Assembly (NCBI RefSeq): GCF_947179165.1
Contig: NC_077240.1
Location: 51,706,501 to 51,770,500, forward strand
Length of the DNA stretch: 64,000 bases
Reading direction: 5' to 3'
Source of the DNA: Solanum dulcamara
Taxonomy: Eukaryota; Streptophyta; Magnoliopsida; Solanales; Solanaceae
Under the pieces are notes generated by a model, which saw only the letters and a program-made list of their open reading frames with translations, did no database searches and was not told the origin of the DNA. The position numbers and the translations under genes are program-made. Below, piece after piece: positions 46,552-59,625 of the stretch; the first letter of the stretch is position 1, and every line of letters begins with the position of its first letter.

Positions 46552-49452
46552 TGTTATAACCCGCACTTTGCACCTAAGGACATGTTGGGGATACTTGTAA
46601 CAAGTCAAGGGTAAGACTATGCTTGGTCTTGTTATATACAAGTTTCTATGGATTAAGTTGGGAGGTGGAATTATTGGAAAAGTTAAAGGGCAAAATTGGA
46701 ATTACTCATGTGGAAATACCATAAAAGGTTAGGGGTAAAATTGGAATTTCACATGTGGAAATACCATAAAAGGTTAGGGGTAAAATTGGAATTTTACATA
46801 TGGAAATACTATAAAAGGTTAAGGGCAAAGGTGGAATTTCAACTTGGAAATATTAGAAAAGGTGAGGGGCAAAATGGTAATTTCACATGGGAGCCTCTTA
46901 GTCATAAAATCCTAGAGATTTCTAGACAATTTGAGAGAGTTAGAAGTAAGAAAAACTTGAGGAAAAAAATGGAGAGAAAATCGGCCAAGAGGGAGTAAAA
47001 TTAACCCTTCAAATTTCATCCCCAAAAATTATAATTTTCTAGTATTCCTACTAAGTCAAGGGTGCTCTACAACATGGTGTAGTTGTTTAGGAAGTTGGAG
47101 ACTTGTTTCATTGATTTGGAAATATGGAAGTTTGCATGGTAATATGGTGCCATGTATACATGTTCTTATATGAGTAAGAATTATTTAATTTTTGTGTAGT
47201 ATTTTTGTGTAGTATTTTTGTGTAGTATTTGAATGGTAGTTATGTTAATTATTTGATGTTGAAAATGAAAGTTGGATGAGATTAATTGATGTTGGAAATA
47301 AGAGTTAGGTGATGAGAGGAAAAAAATTAAGGTTGCATAGCTTGTTAGTTGTTGTTGCAATTTTTGGAATATAAGGAAACTTAAATGGTGTAAGTTGGTA
47401 TTAAACTAGTTTGTAGGAATTATGTAATTTGAGTATGATATTATAAGAATATGGAGGTAAATTATTAAAAGTATGGAGTGTTGTTGTTGGTTGTGAAGTT
47501 GAAGAAAGAAAATGATTTTTTAATATTTTTGTGGTATTTATGGAATTTTTGAGTGAAGTATGGAGTTGAAAAAAAAATTGGATAGCTTACTTGGAATATT
47601 TTTCACTTATGTTGGAATGAGTTGAAATTAATTATGGATATGAGATATTCATATTTATTTGGAAATGCAAAGTTTGGTTGAAAGTTGTTGCACTAATTGG
47701 AAAATTACACCAATTTATGTTATGGTGTGTTTAAATTGATTATTGATGGAATTGGTGTTGTTGTTGGCTTGGTTGTTGATATTGTGGCCGAGTTGTAATC
47801 TCGGGATTGTCATATATATAGGGGAGATGCTGCCGAAATTTTTGTAGACAAGTATTGGAAAATTGAATTCTTAAAGTCTTATGAATAGTAATTGGTAAAT
47901 GTGACCAATTGTAGATTTTGAAGGAAACGGGAATTGAACTGGGACAACCGTAAAACGCCAAAAAGGTATGTAAAGCTTTACATTTTCTTCTCTTGGCATG
48001 TCCTAGATGTAATAGGAGTGAATATGAACCTCGGGGATCACTCTACTCTTCGAAATCGACGCTCGAAAATTTCCCTTTTCTATTCAATAGAATTGAATTA
48101 GGTAATTATGAATAGTTTTGGAAAAATTGTCTAAACTTCTAGATTTTGCACAAATGAATTCCGAATACCTTGAAACTCTTTTAATAATGTTATGAAGTCT
48201 AACGCACGTGATTTGTATACGCCACCTCATTTGACCGAGGTGGGCCCCACTATTTCGAATTTTTCTTCGTTATTCCGTTTGAATTACGGTAGGTAGAATT
48301 TGAAAGAAACTCTTTGCTATGCTTCCTAATATTATATGAATAATTATTCCGTTAATTCCCATAATATATTTGGAAGTACAGAGATGATTCGGAAAATACA
48401 ATTTTTACGTAGACTATTGTGATATTGGAAGTACTTGTACTATTATTATTATTCAAGTTTCCTTTTATGATTTGTTATCGAAATTATGTCATCGAGTCTG
48501 TATAAATATTTTGTAATTTAACTTGCATTTAGTTTCTCACTACTCCACTCGTGGATGCCTCAATGCTTCTTTCACTAAGCCTGGGCCAGGATATGTTTTC
48601 GTGCGTATTTCTCTGCATTGTTCGCCGTGTCCCGACGTGAGGGGGCAAGTATGACATGTACATGGGGTGGTAAATGTTATGCCACGGAGTTATGCTGTGC
48701 CATGTACATATATGTTTGTGATATGATATGATTTGATATGGCCATCTGATATGATATGATTTGTTACGGAGATATTCCCTACTCTGGTGTTATGCTATGC
48801 CGTGGTGCCGATGATGGGAGGGCAACCACACTTTGTTCACCGAGTCCATAATGGGGCCGGATATGGCATATGTCTGTGCATATATGGTTTGAGATTTTGA
48901 TAAGCATTTGGAAATTCTAAACGTTGATTTCATGTTTTGCATATACTATTCAGATTATGATTTTATATAGTACAGTGCATGCTTTACATATTCAGTACAT
49001 TTTCCGTACTGACCCCCTTTCTTCGGGGGCTGCATTATATGCCCGCAGGTACCGAAGTTTAATTTGCTGATCCACCGGTTTAGGACATCTGCTGTATTAT
49101 TGACAGTGCTCCCTTGTTCGGAGCTTGTATTTTGGTACTGACTCTATCTCTGTATATTTGGATATGTTGGTCAGGGGTACGATGGGGCCCTGTCCCATCT
49201 TATGACTATGGTATCATCTGTAGAGGTCTGTAGACAGATTTATGTTGTGGGTTTTGTATATATGGTTTGGGTTTTGTGTGTTTTGTGACGGCCTATCAGC
49301 CCTCGTGCCTACATCTATTTTTTTTATCCATTTAGAAATTTTTTTTTGATCACTATCTTTGTTTATTCGGTTAAAAGACTAATTTGGGATAAGGTTACAT
49401 TTGGGTGCTCAATTCGGGCACCAGTCACAGCCTACGGGGTTGGGTCGTGACA
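46552..49452 (+). mobile_element. Solo LTR (2901 bp) with perfect target duplication
   Basis: Starts TGTTATAACCCGC and ends ggttgggtcgtgaca. The 5-bp duplication cgtag flanks it at 46547-46551 and 49453-49457. Removing it rejoins aggacccgtag to aacgg, exactly as in the undisturbed tandem unit at 44591-44605. No internal domain remains, so the element was lost by LTR-LTR recombination. It contains a 45-bp minisatellite (46690-46885), short repeats of ttttgtgtagta (47195-47232), and the family double-hairpin block near 48990-49055. Open frames inside (for example 46696-46998) come from the minisatellite. Confidence 0.93.
46690..46885 (+). repeat. 45-bp minisatellite, about four units
   Basis: Units contain acatgtggaaataccataa, then aaggttaggggtaaaattgg. 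Because 45 is a multiple of three, a repeating 15-residue peptide (WKYHKRLGVKLEF plus two) appears in one frame. This is not evidence for a gene. Confidence 0.85.
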
Positions 49453-51262
49453 CGTAGAACGGAAGAAGGATTTTTGAAGAATCCACAAAACAGTGTGGTC
49501 TGTGACAAGACCACGTCGCGGACCTGAGAAGCAGTTTCGATCGAGATGGTCGCGATGGGACCGCATCGCGCACCTTGACAGGTTTTCTGGCCGAATTTAG
49601 TTTTTTTAAGGGTAATTTAGACTTTTCCTAAATTATTAGTTAATGAACCTAGACATTTTTAGGACCTAATTCAACTCTATAAATTAACGTAAACCTCTAA
49701 TTCTATTCATTCTTCTACAATTCATCAATCAAATATTTTTCTCTCTACAAAAAGGCTCTCAAAGATTTCCATTGAAGACTTCAAGCAAATTCACTTAATT
49801 TCTCCATCAAAATTCTCAAGTGCTTCCAAATTAATTGGTGTTCTCACTCAAGATATATGGGTATTGATTCATGGATCCTTTCATCCATGAAGCTCAATCA
49901 ATTTTTCAAGGTTTTTTATCAAATTAAAGTATAGTATTTTATGGGTTTTGTGATCTCTATTCCAATTTCATGAATTTTGAATTAAAATATGATCATATTT
50001 TGATATAAATTGATGGTTATTGAATTAAATTGAAGAGTTTTTCTATGAATTCTCCTATTTGTATTTCTAGGGATCATGTTGTACATTATGAGTATTTTGA
50101 TTCATACTTCTAAAGAATATTATCTATATGAATTATGTATGGGATGATATAAAGTTTATGATCATGCATATTTTCAAGTAAATTTCATGATTTTTAAGTC
50201 AATTGATCATGCATTCATGTCACACCCAAATTTCAAGTACAAGCTATGGTCATGAATTTTCAAAGTATGAATTATGACTATGTGTTTCCACAATGATCAT
50301 GAATTATAAGTATGTTTCAAGGTATGAATTTCATACAAGTTATGAAGTAAGGTGATTTAGGGCCTATTGAGGTGACCTAAGGCCTATTGATATGAATTAT
50401 GAAAATATGATTATAATGATGAAAGGACAATTCTCACACTACAAGTATGTTATGAAAATGATCTACTCTATTATTTCAAGCCTATGATCATGACTATGAT
50501 ATATGATATTATGATCTTATGTTATGTATGTATTTTGTGGAATTTGACTTAGCACCCAGAGGACTTGAGGTGGGGGCCCTACCAAAAGCCTTAGTAGCAG
50601 CCTCATGTCCTATAAACTACGTGCCACCATAGGTTATCTTTATGGCCTAGATAGTGGATCCACAAATAGCACATGTTCATGATTAGGAGTCTACCTTGGC
50701 AAAGTAGCCTCCTCCTTCTCGATGTGGGTATCATCGGATTCCATGTTATAGATCGCATGGTCTTATTGTCGGTTATGGTTCTTATCCCACATATGTATGA
50801 TTTTTATGTATGCTGTGATTTTAAATTATGCTTTTTAAATGCTTTGGTCAATATGATTTTCTCATGACTTTACGTATTCCAACTTATCATGTGTTTTACT
50901 TGACCTTTGCATTCTATGATTTACATTGCATATCACGCCCTCATACTTAGTACATTCTAACATACTAATGCATACTTTTTGCCTACATTATCTCATAATG
51001 TAGGGATTGAGAGTGAAGGTCCTTATCGTCCACGTAAGTAGTAGGCGTTCCTAGCCCAAGGTGTTGTGGTGAGTCCTCATTAACCGGGGACTAGTTTCAA
51101 GTTACTTACTATTTTCTTGTCAAAAAACTTTTGCTTATGTTGTATATTGAGGGTGATCTAAGGACATGTCTTAGCCCCCGCCCATACTCATGTTTAGAGG
51201 CATCTAGTTGGACATATGTTTGAGTCTATGTTGTCATAAGACATTTTCAGATTTCTATTCAT
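49453..51262 (+). repeat. LTR A, tandem unit 2, part right of solo LTR
   Basis: Continues unit 2 from the target duplication. It runs parallel to 44592-46397, including the TATA region near 49676, the agcacccagaggacttgagg block (50551) and the atgttcatgattaggagtct block. The unit without the solo LTR is about 1944 bp against 1951 for unit 1. It ends near 51262, where LTR E resumes. Confidence 0.85.
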
Positions 51263-51822
51263 CTTATTTCATGCTTTATCGTGTTCTATGTAATTACTTG
51301 TGTTGTACATACCTTTTTTATATGTTGTTTATACTTATTTTATCTGTGGATCTCAATCAGCCTATGCCCACTGAGTACCATTTATTTGGTAGTCATACTA
51401 CACTTCTGCACCCTGCAGATCATAGTATGGGTTATCATGGGTGATTGGACTTGTGCAGAGAAGATTTTGATTTAGAGATTTGGTGAGATCCTGGCATATG
51501 GAGTTGCCAATTTTCATCTACTTTGGGCTATGACTAGTCTTAACTTTGCTTTCAACACAGTTTGTATTTATTTTTGTATTTGTAAAAACTTTGTACTCTT
51601 ATTTCTACTTGACGCATGAATATCGACTGATGCTGGGTCTTAGGATGGTTCCTTACTTATATTCAGTTGGTTTCTCTTTATTTACTAATATTTGTCTCTT
51701 GCTTGTTTTTGTATATTTTTCTCTTAATATCATGTTGCCTCTTATTTCGGGCTATGGGTTAGGCTTACCTATTAGTAGATTATAGTAGGTGCCATCATGA
51801 CCTGAAAAATTAGGTCGTGACA
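51263..51822 (+). repeat. LTR E, right part
   Basis: From cttatttcatgctttatcg onward this parallels the last 530 bases of LTR B (38130-38665), including cctatgcccactgagtacc and the terminal aattaggtcgtgaca at 51822. It is the other half of the LTR begun at 41902. The original join with 44434 is not exact, so some LTR E bases were lost when LTR A arrived. Confidence 0.7.
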
Positions 51823-52205
51823 GATTAGTATAAGAGCATTAGGTTTACCGGTATGGTTGGTATGAGAGCAACTTCCTACTAGAGTCCTGTGGATCAGTGC
51901 GGAGGCGTTTGTATCCTATCTTGCAGAAGCTATAGAGCATTCATAATAAATTCCCTTATTGTATAAATGTGTCTTCTTTGTTTTGTTCCTTGCTATTTAT
52001 GTTTTGTGGTTTGGAGTTTTCAAACCCATGTGTGCCTACTTAACTTTTTGATAGTCTTTTAACTGTTATGATAACCTTATTTGGAATTATGTGAATGTGT
52101 TGATCTCTTGTAGTTGATTTCTTTTAGTTATAAATTGTTTTGTCTTTGTCTCTTTATCTGGAATAGTGGTTGAGTAGCTCTTATTACCATTGTGTATAGT
52201 TATGT
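51823..52205 (+). other. Leader fragment after LTR E
   Basis: A primer-site-like gattagtataagagc directly follows the LTR, and the next roughly 120 bases match 38666-38790 behind LTR B. The rest is T-rich with nothing recognisable. It is cut by the poly(A) end of the minus-strand LINE at about 52206. Confidence 0.5.
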
Positions 52206-54959
52206 TTCCTTTTATTTTTTTATTTTATTATATTTATTTATTTATTTTCCGGGAACAGACCCTACACGAGGCTCCCACCTCTCGTGCACAGTCAGGGGTT
52301 GAGCTGCACCCCCAAGCCTTAACATAAATAAAATTATAAAAATACACGAAGGGGGACATAAACCTTACCTACGACCTTAAGTTGGTTCATAAGTCGGCTA
52401 ACCTATTAAGGTCGGCTAACCTATTAAGGTCGGCCAACTCATCCCCGATACTAGATTGAAAGCGATAAACCTATGAGAGGACTCCTCTCGATACAACTCG
52501 ACTAAGAAAAAACATAAATGAGGGAGACTCTCCCCTTCTTTGTAAATACAAGAACGAAACCTACACTAGTCCTATTCAAATAAGTTATATTAGAAAACAT
52601 AGCTAAATCGAAGTAGGTCAAGTATATGAACCTTACAATTTCCATGGATTGAGATCGATCTTGTCATCATTGTCCTTCTTAGGCTTGTCGTAATAAATTT
52701 GTCCATATGATGCGAGTGCAACAATCAAAAGTGTTGCATTGTGCTGCTAGTTTGGGAATGAAGAAGAGTACCTCATTGAAAAGACAAGATTTTTCAGGGT
52801 CGCTCAACTAAGGTCTCCGATCATCCGTTCGCGCTGTAACTTCTTGAGCTCTGTTATTTTTGGAGTTACTGTAATCTTGCAACCCCAAGAGGTATTTTGG
52901 TGTGGTATGGTTCATGTTGTTGAATGTTGTTGAAAGATGTTGAGGTTGTGAACTACTCCTGGATGTGTTGTTGTAGCCCTGTATGTTCTCTCTTGAAGCT
53001 GTTATAAATTTTTGTTGCAGCTGCTTAGTATTTGTGTCTCTCCACAGATGTTGTATATGTCTTTGTAGCTCCCTAAAATCTGCAGGACTAAGGTAACAAG
53101 AAATAACAAAACTAACATCCAAACAAGCCTCTTAAATTTCTGAAATTTCTGGAGTTGTTGGAGTTGTATCTTTTTATCTTCTCAATGTATGCCAAGGTGT
53201 TGTGAATTCAGCTGCTGTTAGATGGGCCATCAACCTGCAGCTGCATATGTAAAGAAGAACAAGCACAGATGGTAGTGGTGGAGTTGTTGCAAGCCTATAT
53301 GTCAAGAAAGCAAACAAACAAATAAGGCTCCTGCCACATCCTGTATCTGCACAACCAAACAACCAAACAAATAAGCAAAACCTTGTAGTTTTGTATGTGT
53401 TGTAGGCTGCTGAGGTTGTTGTTGGAGGATGATGTTGTTGGAAATTATAGCTTGTAGGCTGTTATGGCTTTAAGTTTGTACTCTTGCCCTCCCTAGTAAA
53501 TGGTTTGGTTGTATGGAAGAATTCTACTATTTGGCAGGGGGTAGTTCCATATTTGCTGCATAAACTAAGAAATCTGGAGCTGTTGCTTGTTGATGGCTTC
53601 CAAAACATCTGGAGTTGTTGTTGTTGGTTGTTACTTATTGTTGGCTTCCAAATAGCCTGCCTTGTCCAAGCTTTAATTCCATTTTTTTTGTTGTGGTTGC
53701 TGGTAGGTTTTGTTGTAGTTGTGTGTTGTTTTTGGTGAGGGCTATAGCTCCAGTTATTGCTTTGTTGAGGGCTACATCTCTTGAAACCTGCACAAACAAA
53801 CAAGGAAACACATAAGAAAAGCAATGGTGTAGTTCTTAATGTTGTTGATAGTTCCTGATTTATGAGTTTCCATATACAATTGTTGTTGAAGTTGTTGATG
53901 TATAATTGGAAAGCTACAAGTTCAGCTGATGTACTTCCACTAGAAGAGGTTGAAGTTATACAGAGATGTGTGTTATTGGTTGTGTTTATTTGGAAATTCA
54001 ACTGAAGCAGCTATGGTGTTGGTTGTTGCTGATTCTTCCCAAGCTCACAAATGGTGTATGTTGTATTGTAACTCCAGTTATTTGCAAATTCATAAGGACA
54101 ATCCAACAAAACCAAACATAAACAAATACAAACAGAAAAGGACTTCCCTAGGTTGCTGTGGCTAATGAAGATTTGTTGTGTATTAGACCAATTGTTGTGA
54201 CTGTAATTCCTCTTGTTTTTATTAATGATGAAGCATTGTAGGTTCTCCAAGAGTGTGTTGGAAAATGTTGGTGAGGGGATTTGTATCTTGCAGGCTGAAA
54301 GAAGTCTTTGCAATAGTCTTGCATCTCCAACCAGACTCCTAGGTGTCAATTGTTGCATATTGCATCTGTTGTACCAAACACAAGCAAGGTTGTGCATGTT
54401 GTTCTTTCTATATTGTAGGTCATGTTGCAATTGTGAAGGTCTCTTGGTGGTCCAATCTGCAAGGTGGAACTTGTCATTGCTAAATTGAATCAGCTTCTGT
54501 GTTTGCTCCTCTTCAGTCTGCATATCAGTAGGTTGGTTCCATTGTTTTAGCTCAGCATCATACTTTTCTATCCCAAGCTTAGTCCAAGTTATCAACTGTT
54601 GCATCTTGCCAGTGCTGAACCGGGAATTAAACTTGACTGGCCCTCCACTAGTTGGATGACATGGTGCATGTCTACAGTGCCTACACAATGAAAAAAGAAC
54701 AAGAAAAGGAAGAAAAGTTCTAATCTACTCCTAACCTGTAGAGTTAGTATGGTTATTCTATGAATGCAAGGATCAAGGGAGATGTTCCCTTTTATAGTGG
54801 TCCTAACTGTAGAACCTTCAAAATAACTATCTATGCATAGTAAAAGCCAAATTGAAGATTAAGCTGGACCAACAAGACTGGAAAGGTCATCGAGGATTCT
54901 TGATTCTCTTAAGCCTTCTTCTTCTAAAGTTGGTCATTTCCAGCTTGTCGAGTTCAAGG
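52206..54959 (-). mobile_element. Minus-strand LINE copy: ORF2 last codons and full 3' region
   Basis: On the minus strand this reads from the last 20 or so codons of ORF2 (LDKLEMTNFRRRRLKRIK then stop, about 54890-54950) through roughly 2.6 kb of 3' region to an A-rich tail (52206-52250 as T-rich plus strand). The terminal section shares the gggagagtctccctcattt block, the gccgacc repeats and the CACGAG/CTCGTG hairpin (52265-52286) with the LINE at 12316-19325. The middle is CAA/TTG-rich with T/G tracts ending in GCAG. Open frames of 225, 179 and 104 codons (54011-54688, 53462-54001, 52808-53122) resemble no family I know. The upstream ORF2 was severed by the LTR at 54960 and may lie beyond the window. 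Confidence 0.85.
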
Positions 54960-56159
54960 TGTCACGACCCAACCCCATAGGCCGCGACTGGGTTCCGACC
55001 TGGAACCCTGTTTACGTATTTGTCGACTGTAGTCAAATTGAACTATAAGCGAAGCGATACTGCTCACAAAAACCCCAATGAGTTAAAAAAATTTCGTGTA
55101 CTTATGGCCTCTTTCATTCATATCGTATCATGGAAGAGAATGCAAACCGACAAGGCTGCCATAACGTAAAAACATTTACAACGTACCGTAAAGGCACAGC
55201 CGAAATAAACTCATAAACAACCCACACATACATGTCTACAGATCTCTAAGAATAGGAACGACAACATATGGCGGGACAGGGCCCCCGCCGTACCCCTGTG
55301 TAACCAAATATATACATCGGTGGTTTGGTACCAAAACTTGGCTCCAAATCAATGGAGCTTCTTCTAAACTTGTTGAGTGGAATCCTGAGCTGGTGGACTC
55401 CCAAAATCTGTATTATACCTGCAGGCATGAAACGCAGCCCCCCAAAGAAAGGGGGGTCAGTACGATACATGTACTGAGTATATAAGCATAACATAACTTG
55501 AGATAACAACTGATACAGGGATGCAAAAAACAAAGTATAGCATTTAATAGGGTACTGTACCTGCATCTCATAAAATAAAGTCATGTATACCATTATCACG
55601 TACCGTATCCGGCCCACTCGGGGACCCGATGTTACAAACACATCATCTATCATGATAGGTATATATATGCCATTAACGTTGTGGAACGTACACTCCGATC
55701 CCTGTATATAGAAAGTGCATGCCGAGGAACGACTGCCCGATCCATGTATCATATAATAATGCCGAAGAACGACGGCCTAATCCGTATATCGTATAACAAT
55801 GCCGAGGTACGACGGCCCAATCCATATAATGCATAATAATGCCGAAGTACGATAGCCCGATCCGTATAATGCATAATATTGCCGAGGTACGATGGCCTAA
55901 TCCGTATAATGCATAATCTGTCGTGGAACGTACGACCCGATCCTTACATAGCAAAATGTGATGAGGTACGTCCGGCCCGATCCATATATATATCATAATG
56001 CATATACGTGCACGCAAAACTCTGTAACATATCAAATATCCCTCAACCATTATCATAAAGTATGCCAAGAACCCCCAGGTTTAGGAGCTTACACATCCAA
56101 TCACTATTCAGTCTATAGAAGGCTCGAAGGTCGTAGTTTAACTACTTTAAGGCCCTTAG
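54960..56159 (-). repeat. Family C LTR fragment, minus strand, severed by a second insertion
   Basis: Plus-strand sequence begins TGTCACGACCCAACCCC at 54960, the LTR 3' terminus of a minus-strand copy. It contains the double-hairpin block (55425-55480), the 40-bp minisatellite and the segment matching 29209-29300. At 56159/56160 another LTR of the same family begins. Left flank caagg (54955-54959) would be its target duplication; the partner is expected beyond the window. Confidence 0.8.
55690..55985 (-). repeat. 40-bp minisatellite, minus orientation, about six units
   Basis: Units contain gccgaggtacgacggccc, then aatccatataatgcataataat, the complement of the 29440-29880 repeat. The number of units differs between LTR copies, as expected for slippage or recombination. 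Confidence 0.85.
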
Positions 56160-59100
56160 TGTCACGACCCAACCCCGTAGGTCGCAACTGGGGTCTGACC
56201 TGGACCCCCCGTATACATATCTATCAGTTATGGTCACATTGAACTGTAAATAAACAATATCATGTAACAAAGCCCCATTGGGCGATAACATTTACATATA
56301 CCTGTAGCCCTTTTTGTTTGTATCACAACATGACAGGGCACGCCAGCCGACAAGGCTGCTATAACATAACAACATGTACAATATATCATATAGACCCAGC
56401 TGAACCAAACTGATATATACAACCCACATATACATGTTTGCAGACCTCTAAACATATAAATAACAACATATGGCGGGACAGGGCCCCCGCCGTACCCCTG
56501 AATGGATAAAACAATTTCTATACATCCATGGACAGTATCGAAAACTAGGCCCTGATACAATGGAGCCTCTTCCAGCTGAGCTACATGGAATCCTAAGCTG
56601 ACGGACTCGCAAAATCTGTATCTGTACCTGCGGGCATGAACGCAGCCCCCCGAGAAAGGGGGTCAGTACGATATATGTACTGAGTATGTAAAACGTAACA
56701 TAGTACAACTGGAGGTATATCCAAAATAGAGAAGCAGGGGATAAAATGTCAAATCAGAAACCTGTACCTGTACTTTGTGAATTACAAAAACATGCATGTT
56801 CGAGTCATATCATATAGCCGACCCTTTCAGGGGTCTGGTGAATCATCTCTGTAAAATCATCTCTGTAAAACCATCATGGCCCCAGTGTCATCACCACCTT
56901 ATTACAACACATCATCATATATTTATACACGTATCCTGGCCCTCTATTAAGGGACTCAGGGAATAATGCAATGAACTGTGCACGAGAACATATCCTAGCC
57001 CATCATGGGACTCGAGGAAGGATGGGTTACAGTATGCACGAGTAGAGTAGTGAGAAACCATATGCAACTAAGTCATTATCGAAGACTCAACCGTAGAAGA
57101 AAATTAAGCTATTGTCTGAGAATCAGGATTGTAATGTAATCACCTTAAATGCCCTTTAAATGCCATTAGGGGCTATACTAGTTAGTGTTTCGGGGTCCTT
57201 AGACACGTACTAAGATAATGCTAACTGCTTAAGGACTCCAGAATACATGTTTTCATATAGTCCTTACAACTAGAAGCCCGTATATTCATTAAGTCCTTAG
57301 TATAGGTAAAGCTCAAGGAAAGTAGCTTAACTGTTATAAAAGTTCGTTACCCAGAAGTGAATAAAAGACACTTAGAAATGGAATTACTTCAGAGATCACA
57401 TCATTGTTTACTTACCTCTACGACATGCCAAAAGAAGAGAAAGAATAGGCTTTACCTACAACTAAGACATGCCAGAAGAAGAAAGAGAATAAACTATATA
57501 TAGTCTGTACTTTCCTTTATGGGATCTGCATACACATATTTCATACCCGGCCCATCATGGGGCTCGGTGAATCATTATGGCATCATAATCTCACTTTCGT
57601 ACTAAATACGTATCAAGGGAAATAAGAGATAGCTTTCCACACACTAGTGTTTAACACGTAGAAGCCTTACTAGGCAATACTCAATCCTTGCAGAAATTCC
57701 AATACTAAGTAGTGGATAGGGGTTATGAGGCATACTTGGAGTTTTTGGGAATGGAATTATCCCCATATTCCACACACAATTCACTAAGGCTAAAACTTTC
57801 CAAAAGGAAAGAAAGATAGTTGTACGAACTTATACCAAAACATGCCACAAGAAAGCTTTATATACCTCTGGTCGACTGCTTTTAGCCCGGCATGTCTCGT
57901 CGTCCTCTGAACCTATTTAACACGAAGGTAATACTAATATTAGTAACCTTCAACTTTCTAGCTTCCAAATCCACAACCAAGCACCCACAGGAACCAACTC
58001 CTTATTCTCCTTTCTCGACTAGTTTATTAACTAGTTAAGAAGTTAACGGAATTCGGGCAGCATCTCCTCTATAACTTGCCCTATCCGAATTCCCAATTCT
58101 ATCCCTAATCACTACAGACAACCAACAACAATAACCTGCAACTCATATACACATAAAACATGGCAACATTATATAACATAGGCTACAAACAACTTTCTTA
58201 ACATTACGATATTAAAATAGGGTCTTTAGCCTTTATTTCGTAAAAGCTTTAATCGTGCGGAGAGGAGGGTCGTGTGGCTGAAACCAGCAGCTCACCCACC
58301 TTATTTAGAACATATTTAGACCCTGAAACACGCACCATACAACCAGAAGCAACCTCCACACACATAACGCCTCATTTCGATTACAATTCCACTATGACAA
58401 CTTCAATTTTACATTGTCTTCAACGTCAAACATTTCTATCATGTTTTTACATTTTCAGCAACTTAAACGACATATAATACCCTTCTTAAAAACACCATAA
58501 ACTCCAAATTGAAAGGAGAAACCTTACCTTACCCTAAATTGGCCAAAACTCGCCAAAGTTGTCAAAACCTGAATTCTGCGCAGCTTACTGTCTCGTATTG
58601 TCTCTTAGTTTCGAAGGGGTAATTGACGGAAACAGGATTTGTGGCCTCAAGGAAAGTTGTATACATGTGTCTCAAGGTCACATACCATTTAGAATCATCC
58701 CTACAGCAATTGTTTACAAAGAGATATGCCCAAAATACCAATAGCAGTCTGTGTAGGATTTCCAAAACGAAATCTGGGCAGCACCTCCCCCATACTTCAT
58801 CACCATTTTTCGAGATGATAAAAGAAATACTGGGTTTTAGAGGATAAACGAAAGTTATAGACCTACTCAATATCTTTCCAAAACATCTTGAATCACTCCA
58901 AACGGAGCTATACAGAGGGAGTTATGCTAATATTACTAACAGAAGTACCTTTTCTTTTGGACCAACCCGTAGCTCCTCCTCTTTGTTCTCTCAAGTTTTC
59001 TCTCAACTCTCTCTTATTTTTTTCTAAGTGTAAAAGGATAATAAGATGACTTAGTCATCAAAAGTAACATATATATCCTTATTAGAAGTGACACGTGTCA

Positions 59101-59625
59101 TCCCCTAAGGGTGACATGTGTCAAACTCTCATTGGGCCACTTCATCCATGCAACCTATCCATGGTTGCCACGTGGCAGGTGGGGGTCCACCCCAGGGTGT
59201 GTCACCTGCTTCCACGTGTCACTTTCATATGCTTCCACGTGTACCTATCACATGCTGCCATGTGTCAAGTAGGTGAGTCGTTTCCTTATTTCCCTTCCGT
59301 GGGTTCGTAATCTCGTTCGTAATCTTGTCTCACTTTAAGAGCCTATGAAACCCTTGCTACGCAAGCTTGGTATATAATCAAGTAACTCACGTATGTAAGA
59401 TTTCTAAATTAGTAGCTTACGTAGATAAGTCGAGTCCTATGACTAGTTGCTTGGCCTCCTATTCCTTCCGGATTCTTATGATTCCCCTTCCAACCTTCTC
59501 TACCACGGGGTATCACATCCTCCCTTCGTTGGAGTCATTTGATAGTGTCGTAGCATATCCGGTTCATATGGTAATGTCCAAGCAACTTGTGAGACATTCT
59601 GAGTTTAAAAGGGTGAGGTGTAACA
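56160..59625 (-). repeat. 3' LTR (3466 bp) of the minus-strand element
   Basis: Minus-strand start TGTTACACCTCACCC directly follows the polypurine tract; the end is the complement of TGTCACGACCCAACCCC. Between them lie an ACGTG-rich block (59085-59250), sequence parallel to 27600-28900, acccggcccatcatggggctcgg (57545) and the double-hairpin block (56630-56685). Open frames inside are small and not conserved. Confidence 0.9.
59040..59260 (-). promoter_or_regulatory. ACGTG-motif cluster and TATA of the 3' LTR
   Basis: Four ACGTG cores occur within 150 bases: gacacgtgtc (59090), gccacgtggca (59168), tccacgtgtc (59211) and tccacgtgta (59235). There are also cctaagggtgacatgtgtc and acatgctgccatgtgtc variants. 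On the minus strand these precede a TATA-like ggatatatatg (about 59068-59078) and then the presumed transcript start. The copy at 27370-27540 has the same plan. Confidence 0.5.

Noticed and set aside
46696..46998. 100-codon frame with a repeating Trp-Lys-Tyr peptide
   Set aside because: It is the translation of a 45-bp minisatellite within a solo LTR.
54011..54688. 225-codon minus-strand frame with Cys/His-rich start, considered as a LINE-encoded protein
   Set aside because: No family recognised, no counterpart in the other LINE copy, and the Cys/His cluster shows no regular zinc-finger spacing.
55246..55752. 168-codon minus-strand frame
   Set aside because: It lies entirely in family C LTR sequence and similar frames recur in other copies only because the DNA is repeated.
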